Assembly (NCBI GenBank): GCA_942486035.1 | Contig: CALNXK010000015.1 | Span: 1,901,501 to 1,965,500, forward strand | DNA: 64,000 nucleotides | DNA from: Porites lobata | Taxonomy: Eukaryota > Cnidaria > Anthozoa > Scleractinia > Poritidae | Reading direction: 5' to 3' | Part shown: piece after piece, positions 1 through 11,500 of the stretch | Position numbering within the stretch: the stretch's first letter is position 1 | How the letters are laid out: every line of letters starts with the position of its first letter | Translations under genes and position numbers: made by a program | The notes under the pieces: model-generated | Told to the model about the DNA's origin: nothing | Databases searched by the model: none | Seen by the model: only the letters and a program-made list of their open reading frames with translations

Positions 1-315
1 ACAGTAAGAAAAACGGTTTAGCCATTCTCATGCTAATAGTAAGAAAAAACGGTTTAAAAAGGAAGATTTGGTCAAAAGTGGGGTTTTCCCTGGTTAATAA
101 ATTAAAGGGTAAAGCTTGATTTTAAATCGAAGACCTATACGTGAGAATGGTTATATTAATTTCCCGCATGTAATTACAAGCTAAAGTATTTATTGTCTGC
201 TTTCTTTTTCTTTCTATTCATCGTTTTTTCTATGACTTTTTATTTTCTTAAATTGGTTGTGTTTTAAGTAAGTGTCAATATGTTAAGATACGATATGATT
301 TTGAATTTCTAACCT

Positions 316-555
316 TAAGGGAAGGACCATTAGAAAAGTTATGGGAGGGGGGGATAGGGAATTTTCGAGCCTCAAGAATTTTTTTTCGTTATCAAATTCC
401 TTGTATGAATTTTTTTTAGGTCGTAGCATGAGTATTTTTTAGGGTTAATTGGCGTGCACGAATCTTTTTTTCATTTAATTTTCCCTTGCGCGAATATTTT
501 TTTTGTACTTCACCCCCCCCCCCCCAAAAAAGGTTTTCTAATGGTACCTCCCTAA
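316..555. mobile_element. Harbinger-like MITE with TAA target duplication
   Basis: The arms start GGGAAGGACCATTAGAAAA on the left and, on the opposite strand at the right, GGGAGGTACCATTAGAAAA. TAA lies directly outside both arms (316-318 and 553-555). A 3 bp TWA duplication with a GGG terminus is the pattern of PIF/Harbinger elements. The interior has C/G homopolymers and T runs and no coding capacity. Bases 1-315 to its left hold nothing I recognise. Confidence 0.6.
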
Positions 556-713
556 TCTATTCTAGCATAATACCTTTTTGATTCACCAATAATTCTCTAT
601 TAATTTTACAGTTTAGTCCTCAGCATTATTAACATTCATTTGTTTTCTATTTCTTTTTTAAGTGTCCCCAATAAGCAACGAAGACCAGGGTACACAAGAG
701 GAGAGAAACTTAC

Positions 714-3700
714 ACTTCTTCGCGTTTTTTCTCTGTTGCCAGTATTTCCTTTTCCCTCACTTCTCTTTTTGCGACTTCGTCCTTGGCCTCTTGTAGTTCA
801 CGTTGCATTTTCTCAAAGCTTTTAAGATAAATGTAAACATTTTTCAAAGAACAACTGTTAAAAACGTAAAGATGTTTGGCTCATGTATAATTAATTTTTG
901 AGAACTCCAAGCGGTTACGTTACTCTGAAAAATTCTAAAAACGAATAGCGGATCACAGGAAAGGATTTGCGATTCTGAACCGCTAATGTGAGGCGGAAGT
1001 ATCGCGATTTAATAATTCCATGGGATTCCCCATATTATACCAGATGCTGGACTAAGTCAATCAGGAGGATAGAAACTTACTCTTTTTCGCGTTGCTTTTC
1101 TGTTGCGATGATTTCTTTTTCCTTCTTTATTTTTTCCTCTTCCCTTTTTGCGACTTCGTCCCTCGCTTCTTGTAGTTCTCGTTGCATTTTCTGAAGGCTT
1201 TTTAAAATAAAAACAATAACAACATAAAGCAAACAAACGAAAAAATAATAATAACAATGATAAAAAGAAAAAGAAAAACAGCAAAACAAACCAACAAACC
1301 AACAAACAAATAAAACAAACATATTCAGTGTACATATGTGGTTATGGATTCTGTCAGCTCGAATGACTTTTCTGAGGGGTCAATTGACCTTTAAATGGTG
1401 TCCGTCCATTATCAAACAAGTGGGCTGACGTTGCCAGTAAACGCCATTCTTCGTTGACAAACGCAGGCTGGTTGCCTAGGACTTACTTCTACAATTGTCA
1501 GTGTCTCCCTTCCCCCTTATCCCAGTTTGATGGAGTGGGAATACGGTCTATTGAAGACAGCGAAGCAAATTTTTCGCAAGGATAGGTCACCGAATTTTCG
1601 AATCCATAGTACTCCACTGGCATGCTTTATCCCCGGGAATGTCGATATTAACGCTAAAAAAAGTTATCAGATAGGATAGATAACTTACACGTCATCGCGC
1701 TTCATCTTTTTTTCAATTATTCCTTTCTCTCTCTTTGTTATTTCATCTTCTCTTTTCGAGATTTCCTCCTTCACTTTTTGTAGTTCACTTTCCCTTTTCT
1801 GATAGCTGAATCAGAAACGTTAAGGTAAATTCAACAGCAGCCACATAAAAGATGACGTAAGAAGACATTCGTGAAGTTTAAGTCAGTTGATCTTAATTTG
1901 CATTCAGAGAATGTAATGTATGGCAAGATCTGTGCTTGTTAATGATCTTTTGTTTCTATTATCAGCTAGTAGATATTATTTATTCCGAATTATCTACGGT
2001 TCAACCACTGTCTAACGGAGACTTTGCATGTCTGTTGTTTACTGTTTACTGTACTGTTAAGTGTGAAAAGAGAGTAAGGTAGAGGCTTGAGAACGGTGAC
2101 CAAATCGATTAGGGTCGGATCACTTTGAGTTAAAAATACGATGCCGTCTCGTTAATAATTTGTCTTAAATATCTTGCAGATGCAACTGGTTACTACTACC
2201 AACGTGTAGATACAGAAGTAATTGTCTAATTCAAAGAAAGCTGTTTAATCGTAGACAACCTTCAGCATGGATTACCTAGTGTTCTAATTCCTGGAAACAG
2301 TTCTACCAGTGAAAAATAACGTTCTGTTAGTTTTGTGCTTCCATGCTACTTACATCGGTCTGTCCCTGTCTCGATTAGTCAGCTCACTTACTCGTCATTC
2401 GTAAATTTTCTAAAAACAATGACTTGGCCTCTATTCAAGGTAATATAAGCTATTGCAAAACTGACTGTATATTTCAGTTCCTATAATATAGCTAAAATCC
2501 TTAACGTGTCTAGAATCTTCTATAATTATTACACTTAAACAATTGCCGTTTCACGATTAAAAACCGCTACAAAATTAAAATAACTTGAGGTGAATCTAAA
2601 CCACAGTGAATATCAACCTCGTTCCCAGGGTCCTCTACTCCTCTCCTAGTCGCCCCCGAGCCGACAAAAAGTGAGTGAGTGAGTGAGTGAGTGAGTGAGT
2701 GAGTGAGTGAGTGAGTGAGTGGTGGTGAGTGAGGAGGGTGAGTGAGGTGAGTGGTGGTGGTGGTGGTGGTGGTGGTGGTGGTGGTGGTGGTGGTGGTGGT
2801 GGTGGTGGTGGTGGTGGTGGTGGTGGTGGTGGTGAGTGGTGGTGGTGGTGAGTGAGTGGTGGTGGTGGTGGTGGTGGTGGTGGTGGTGGTGGTGGTGAGG
2901 TGGTGGTGGTGAGTGGTGGTGGTGGTGGTGGTGGTGGTGGTGAGTGGTGGTGGAGTGAGGTGGTGGTGGTGGTGGTGGTGGTGGTGGTGGTGGTGGTGAG
3001 TGGTGGTGGTGGTGGTGGTGGTGGTGGTGGTGGTGGTGGTGAGTGGTGGTGGTGGTGGTGGTGGTGGTGGTGGTGGTGGTGGTGGTGGTGGTGGTGGTGG
3101 TGGTGAGTGGTGAGTGAGTGAGTGGTGGTGGTGAGTGAGTGGTGGTGGTGGTGGTGGTGGTGGTGGTGGTGGTGGTGGTGAGTGGTGAGTGGTGGTGGTG
3201 GTGAGTGAGGTGGTGGTGGTGGTGGTGGTGGTGGTGGTGGTGGTGGTGGTGGTGAGTGGTGGTGGTGGTGGTGGTGGTGGTGAGTGGTGGTGGTGGTGGT
3301 GGTGGTGGTGGTGGTGGTGGTGGTGGTGGTGGTGGTGAGTGGTGGTGGTGGTGGTGGTGGTGGTGGTGGTGGTGGTGGTGGTGGTGGTGAGTGAGTGGTG
3401 GTGGTGGTGGTGGTGGTGGTGGTGGTGGTGAGTGGTGGTGGTGGTGGTGAGTGGTGGTGGTGGTGGTGGTGGTGGTGGTGGTGAGGTGAGTGGTGGTGGT
3501 GGTGAGTGGTGGTGGTGGTGGTGGTGGTGGTGGTGGTGAGTGGTGGTGGTGAGTGAGTGGTGGTGGTGAGTGAGTGGTGGTGAGTGGTGAGTGAGTGAGT
3601 GAGTGAGTGAGTGAGTGAGTGAGTGAGTGAGTGAGTGAGTGAGTGAGTGAGTGAGTGAGTGAGTGAGTGAGTGAGTGAGTGAGTGAGTGAGTGAGTGAGT

Positions 3701-5528
3701 GAGTGAGTGAGTGAGCGAGCGAGCGAGCGAGCGAGCGAGTGAGTGAGTGAGCAACCAAGTTGGACCCGCAGATTACGGGCGCTTCCGGGGCGAAAGGTTT
3801 AATCAACAATGCTAAAATTCGACATGTTCTACCCATTGTTTCCTCCGATTTGGTATTTTATGACCAGGTTTGATTGTTTTATGCTCAAAAGTAGATTTTG
3901 TTTCTGAAACCTTCGTACTTTTCTTAAACAAAGATGAAATAATAATAATAAAAAAGAAGCTGACCTTTCCTCGAGTTGCTTTTCTGTTTTATTCATTTCT
4001 TTTTCCTTTCTAGCTATATCTTCTCTTTTGGCGAAACCTCTTTCCACTTCTTGCAGTTCACGTTCCCTTTCCCTATAACTGAAAAAGTTCCAGGAAATTT
4101 GATGAACTAATTACATCAGCTGTTAACGGTATGCTTTACACAAGTAATTCACGCGCAGTTTGATCGAATTAAATATGCATATTTTGATAAATACTATTTG
4201 GAGAGTTTTGCCTCTATCAATGATCCAGAAAATTGAACTACAAATGTAGCTTAATAGCCTTAGCAATATAAGACATTTTAGAGGCTCACATTCTCCTCAG
4301 GTGACTAATAATTGAGATTTAACGGTCAAAATATTTACTCTAAAATGGGGAAAGGAGAATGAAAGAAAAACAAGTTCTTTTCGGTGTATTTCAGAGGCTT
4401 ATATCAAAGGTTCTGAAAATTTCGCCTTGTATGTGTGTTTATGTTACATAGGAATCGGTAAATAAAGGGAGTGAGTGAGTGAGTGAGTATAGTATAGTAT
4501 AGTATAGTATAGTATAGTATAGTATAGTATAGTATAGTATAGTATAGTATAGTATAGTATAGTATAGTATAGTATAGTATAGTATAGTATAGTATAGTAT
4601 AGTATAGTATAGTATAGTATAATATAGTAAGTATAGTATAGTTTATGAAAAACTGAATCATTGGATAATGCAATTCTAGCATTTTGATTGGCTTAGCCGT
4701 TATGGTATATGAGCTAATATACCATGCACTCCATATATGGTCGGTGTACGCGTCAGTTTAAAATTGGAAGCTAGCTGAGATTTTTTTTTTCGCGAAGGAT
4801 AGAACGGCGCCCGAAGCAAATCGTTTTAATTCATTTCTTAGAATACTAGAAATGCAATTTCGTCGAAAGAAAAAAGACAAAAACAAACAAAAAAGCCACA
4901 AGAGCTTGTTTGAAAGTTTGTCGAAAAACACATGAAAACACATGGAACAAAAAGTACCTTGACCAGCTACGAAAGAAGACAAGTGTTGTTCATGATCGCG
5001 AAGCCATTCGCCGATCGAGTCACTCGCCGATAGATAACTGCGGCTTGTTTATCCGACATCAATAATATAAATCACAAGTAACCAGCTACAAATACAGGCT
5101 ATGCAGCCATTCACTAGAGCAATCGAGGCGGCAGTATAGCTTCTTTTTTCGTTCAGCAAAACCAGCTTGTGGCTTCAAACAACTTCATAACAAGCGACCG
5201 AGGTAATATTTTTTCTCCTTTGTTCTTACTTTTATAACTGCACCGAAAATCCAAATTCACAGTAATTTCGACGGCTGTCACTTAAAAATTCTTTTCTTTC
5301 ACATTATCTGCCAGGTTTTTTTAGCTGTTCTGCTGTGTAAAATCCTAGAATCCCGATGAGTTTTGAAAGAACTAATGTTCATCGCTGCAATGTTTTGATT
5401 TTCATTCATGCAGTCCAGGCGAGTCCGTTCGCGCGTTGACAGTTTTGATAGACGTGTGACATGTGAATAGCGGAAGTCCCTTGTCTTTTCCGGTTTGCTC
5501 TAGTATTTTGTGGGCGTTTTTAATAAGA

Positions 5529-5565
<37 letters not shown>

Positions 5566-8500
5566 TATAGCCAACTCGGCGCTACGCACCTCGCTGGCTA
5601 CCTATCATCTCATATCCAACGCGCCCTCGTGGAATAATTGTTAAATAATTGTTAAATAGTATAGTATGGTATGGTATGGTATGGTATGGTATGGTATGGT
5701 ATGGTATGGTATGGTATGGTATGGTATGGTATGGTATGGTATGGTATGGTATGGTATGGTATAGTAGAGTAGAGTAGAGTAGAGTAGAGTAGAGTAGAGT
5801 AGAGTAGAGTAGAGTAGAGTAGAGTAGAGTAGAGTAGAGTAGAGTAGAATAGAGTAGAGTAGAGTAGAGTAGAGTAGAGTAGAGTAGAGTAGAGTAGAGT
5901 AGAGTAGAGTAGGGTAGGGTAGGGTAGGGTAGGGTAGGGTAGGGTAGGGTAGGGTAGGGTAGAGTAGAGTAGAGTAGAGTAGAGTATAGTATATCTTTAT
6001 TGCGCCTTACTCTCCAAAGGGAGGCATTGGTCTAGTTACAACAAAGGTTTTCATAACTACAACAAATTATATAGAATATGACCGAAAAAAAAAAATTATA
6101 CGGCATATACCATTCCGATAATAATTGTAGTATAATTCAAGTAACTAATCAATTAGATTTTTGACTCAGGATCTGTTTTCGTTTTTGAAACTTTAGATGG
6201 GCCTATTTGGCTATAAATTGTGAAGTACTGTCATTTTCTAATCTGAGTAAATATAAGGTTCTATCATGATCTGTTAAATTGATAAAGTTTGCATCATTTT
6301 CAGAAAAATGAAAATAAAGTTTCTGTCCAAGACTATCGTATTCAGTACAATCAATTAAGAAGTGTTTCTCGTCTTCTATCCAGTTTTTTTTTTTTTGGCA
6401 AACTAAACAAAGCCTTTCCTCTACTGGTATAGAAGCTCCTTTATTTTCATATTTTCCTGTTTGTATACGTAAAGTATGAACTCCCAATCGAAGTTTAGTC
6501 ATACTGATTTTGTGAGCTGGATCTCAAACTATCTTTAGGTATTCTTCTAAGCGATAATCTTTTTTTAATTTCCTTGTTTGCATATTTTTGTCTAGAGCTA
6601 TCCCAAATGTCGTTTTGAGCTTTTAACCAATCTTGAGAAAAGTTTTTCTGCAACTGTTGTTTAATGCTAGAACGAGTGTTCTTAACACATTGCTGATTTT
6701 TTATTACCTCATTTTTGTAATGCATTTGTAATTGTCGCTATTTAATAAACCATAAAACTTACTCTGAGTTCTTGCGTAAATAAAAGCTTCGTTTACGAGA
6801 GGGTTGTCTGATTTTTGTTCTAATCTTTGCCAGTAACATAAAAGGGAAGCCTTTTTGTCTATAGATAAAGGGTATCGGCCAAGTTCTGCTCTACTGGCTT
6901 TGTTTTCTGTGTACCATGGGGAATTTAATGTTTGTTTACAGAATTTAATGTGAACTTGCTCAACTGTACTTTTATCAAAATGTGTCTTATAAGATAGTAG
7001 TTCTGGTCCCCATATTTCACAACCGTAAAGTAGTACAGGTTTAACAAGGGCATCGAAAAGTTTATTCCTTGTCTCGACCGCTGAAGAATCAATGTTCGAG
7101 AGTAATCTGACAAATTTTCTGTTTCGTCCGCGTCATTTGCAAAATTTGTATTTTCATTTGTTTCATTGTTATCATAAAGTAATTGTCGAAAATGTTGTAT
7201 CCATGCTTCTGTAGATATGAGGGTTTCTTCCTCGACCGTGCTTTCTTTTGTTTGTTAAATCTTGACTACGTTCCCAGCTTAATCCATTTATCTCGTTAAT
7301 AAGATCATTTTTGTATTTCATATGCATCAAAAGACCTGTTTTTTATATTTCTTTTTAAAGGCAAAATATTCCTTTTGCAAAGATCTATGAGTTGTAGGAG
7401 TCATTTTCTTTGCAAGGTGTTGTAATTGTTTCTTTAACTGTCTACATGTATTGTCATACCACGGTTTGCTTTTTTTGGTGTTTTTCCATTTTTTTCTTTG
7501 ACGGTCCCAGGCTTATTCTAGCTGTGTGCATCATTAGTTTGTTGAAATGGGAAATTTCGTCATCTATCGAAGGATAATCTTTAGCGTTGAAAGATTCGAA
7601 TTGGCCTTGAATGTCTGTAGTTGATAGTGCACTCATAAACTTTTCTTTGGATCCTGTATTCTACAGGAATGTTTTAAGAGTGTACATGTTTAGCACTATG
7701 GGAGTCTCTTTAGTCTGTCTTCCGGGCTTTTCATTAGATTTGTCACTCATTGAGCCAGCTTTGGAAAATGGTATTTTAACACTAATTGGACAATGATGGG
7801 AATATGGGGTTCGGGTCTGCACTTGAAATCTGAATAATGACTTAAGGAGTTCTGTTCTCTGATAGGAGGTTAGCTTCCCATCAAGATTACCTGTTAGCCT
7901 ACCATTCAAAAATCGTAACCTATTTCCCATGCATAGCTGTAAAATGTCTCCTCCTACTTTGTTTAAGGTATAATCTGCATTATTTCGTTAAGGAAAGTGT
8001 TCATCAAGATGACAGATGTCATTAGGTAGCACAAGGCCGTGTGTATCATTTTCAATGAAGTCGTTTAACGTCCCCGTTCAAGCATTAAAATCGCCAAGCA
8101 GAATAACTTTACCTTGTGCAGAGTACTTTTGGATTTCCTTGTCTAAGTTACTAATAATATCTTCTCCTGCTTTTTTTCTGTGATTGTAAAGGCGGTGAGT
8201 AAACTGTCGCCAGATAGATGTCTGACTCAAGGCCAAGTAACGATTTGTGTAAACGGCGCCAAATTATATTAGGAGAGCTACTATTAATATGTGTCACGAG
8301 ATTACAATATTTTTAATCAAGACTGACACCCTTCCTTTTCCTCGCTTGCTTTTGCAACTCCTGACTATTGAATATTCTGTGTAGCCTTCAAAAGCTAAGG
8401 AGTCATCTTTTGCCCAAGTCTCTTCTAGACAAACTACGTCAAATTTGGATAAATTTACTTTAATTGATTTTATGTTCAGTTTGGTGTTGGATGTGCCTTG

Positions 8501-11500
8501 ATGGATAGGCTTTAGGGAGTGAGTGAGTGAGCGAGTAAGTAAGCAAGCAAGATGGACCCGCAGATTACGGGCGCTTCTGGGACGAAAGGTTTTCATCAAC
8601 AATGCTAAAACTCGACGTGTCCTACCGACTGTTTCTTCCGATTTGGTATTTTATGACCAGGTTCGGTTGTTTTATGCTCAAAAGTAAAATTTGTTCCTGA
8701 AACCTTCGTACTTTTCTTAAACAAAGCAGTAATAAAGAAAGAAGCTGACCTTTCCTCGAGTTGCTTTGCTGTTTTATTCATTTCTTTTTCCTTTCTAGCC
8801 ATATCTTCTTCTCTTTTGGCGAAACCTCTTTCCACTTCTAGCAGTTCACGTTCCCTTTCCCGATAACTGAAAAAGTTCAAGGAAACTTGATGAACTAATT
8901 ACATTAGCTGTTAACGGTATGCTTTACATAATTATAAGTAATTCACGCGCAGTTTGGTGTTCATACTTAATCTCAGGCCACTTAAGGCATGACTATCTAA
9001 TTAAATATGCATAGTTTGATAAAATACTATTTAAAAAGGTTTGCTTCTATCAATGATCCTGAAAATTAAACTACCACAAATGTAGCTTAATAGCCTTAGC
9101 AATATAAGACATTTTAGAAGCTCACATTCTCGTCATGAGACTGATAATTGAGATTTAACTGTCAAAATATTTACTCTAAAATGAGGAAAGGAGAATGAAA
9201 GAGAAACAAGTTCTTTTAGGTGCATTTCAGAGGCTTATTTAAAAGGGTCCGGAAAAATTCGCCTTGTATGTGTGTTTATGTTACATAGAAATCGGTAAAT
9301 AAAGGGAAAAGGGTCACGTGACTCATTTATTAGTTAAATAGCTAATAGGATAAATAACATTTCTAATCATACAACGCAGATTTATGATTGGCACTGTTTA
9401 TGTAACAATTTGCTAGTGAAAATTCCTAAGATTAAGGCTTGCAACTTTTCCCCGTTTAGGAAAACGTGTTTTGTGACGTCATTGACATAGCAATGTCACG
9501 TGTTATTTGAAATCACGTTTCACGTTTCGTTGAGCCACATTTGTAGTTCCCTTGTCAGGATCACTGATGGAAGCAAGCCGCTCTAAATAGCATTATTTTA
9601 ACAAAATATGCATATTTAATTAGGTAATCATGCCTTAAGTGGCCTGAGATCTACAATTGCTATAAAATAAGGCTTTCGTGACTATGTTTAAACGAAGAAT
9701 AAATAACGATTACTTTTTTTTAACCTTTCGTTTGATAACATTATGCCATCGAACCAGAAGCTGATGGTGTGATTATTTAGTAAAATCCAACTAGTGGTCT
9801 ATTATCAATGCTGCGTTCTGATTGGTTGAACTACTACTAGGCTATATGTTATCGCCCACTGGTGGCGAAAAGCGCCAGCTTTGAAAACCAAAACAATAGC
9901 GGCTGAAATGTGTTTTGCTAGCTAAAGTTGTTTTGCCTCGATATTTGTAATTTGACCAACTAGTTGGATTGTACTAAGACAATTATTTCTCGAGCCTGAA
10001 TGGGTTCTGAGTCAATAGCCCATGAGGCCGAAATAATTGTTAACTATCCTGCAAATAAATAAATAAATAAATAACTCCGTTTTATAATTAGTTTAAAAGC
10101 TTGCCCATGGACGAACTTAAGCATCATCAAAGATTATCATGTCTGCTACTGTTTTCGTGCTCAAACCGAGGCTATTTTGTTAATTCAGTTTAACTGTGAT
10201 ATCTAGAAGGTCAATGTTGCTAATGTAGTTGGTGATCGACTTTTTTTTTGTGGTTTGCGATTATTTGGTTATTTGATAAGGCAATCTTAAATGTACTTAC
10301 TTTTCCTCTATGCCCTTCACATACTCAGTCAGTTCTTCAAGTCTCTTATCCTTGGCCATTATTTCCTCTTCCTTTGCCCTCCTTTAAAGGAAGAGAAGAC
10401 GGTCTTTTATGATGTCTTTAGTACCTGAATGTTTTTCGTTTTATAATTGCCGTTAAAAAGCCCTTTCCTCCCCCGGCCCCCCGCGCCCCCCGCCCCTTAA
10501 AATAACAGCAAGCAAGGTCTTTTTTTATAATTATTCTAAAGGCAGCGTAAAATCAGGGGCTGAGCATTTTCACAGAATATAGCTGCTGGGAAGAAGAGAT
10601 GAAATGATTGATTTTTTTCCCTTTTTTCTATGTCTACTAAGCTTACACAAGGGAAGTGAAAGTCCAGGTAAACCAAAATGACAAAGCAGGAGCTATACTT
10701 TACATCCTGTTAACCGTTGTTTAAAAAGGGTCGCAATTTTCTGATTTTACTACCAAAACATAATATACGGATACTAAAAGATATTTGCTACTACAAGCGA
10801 GAGATAGAACGAAAAACGAAGATAGACATTAAAAGATAATTGAACATTGAATTGAACGGTGGAACTGCCGCGCTCACATATTGACAGATGGACATTGAAT
10901 AAATGAATAAATAAATAAATAAATAAATAACTAGTAATAACCAAAGGTTAATACGGAGTGCGGGCGAAAACGATCGAAGGTCAATACGCTTTTGCTCCAT
11001 CGCTGTGTGGTTTGCGTAAGTTTCACGTGACAGGTAGTCAAAACACGCGTGATCAGATTGCGAGTGATAGAAAGTCCAAACGCGCGTGATCAAATTGTGT
11101 TCTGTGCATTCCATTCATTCTTAGTGGAAGTCCAAAACGAATGCTGGCCTTTCGCTGGCGAAAAATGTTTACGCATGCACCGGGACAAATATCACCTGGT
11201 CGATTTCCGGCAAAGTCATTGGCTAGGAGGTAAAATCCCCGCGAATTGTTGTCAAGATGTAAGAAGAAATGGCAGCTTTTTTGTCAGTGGTAGTGCTGTG
11301 GTTTTGCTGCCAATGTGAGAGATTGAAAATTATTTTGGTCGAATTTTTTGGTGATATGTGTCGAGTAGAAGATAATACATCCTGTAACTGTCAGACAAAC
11401 ACACTGGCTCGATCCATTTAACCGAGCTTGGCGTTGCGATCACTGGATGCGAGGAGAGGACATGCTAAAAAGGTGGGTAATTTTCTCCTTTTATGTTCAG

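Noticed and set aside
2567..3836. Long minus-strand frames of nearly 400 codons rich in Ser-Leu-Thr-His, His, Pro and Thr
   Set aside because: They are the translation of a GTGA/GGT satellite. All frames are open because the repeat has no stop, and nothing non-repetitive supports a protein.
5910..5960. (TAGGG)n as an internal telomere tract
   Set aside because: It is a five-base repeat grading into AGAGT and AGTAT; the metazoan telomere unit TTAGGG is not present.
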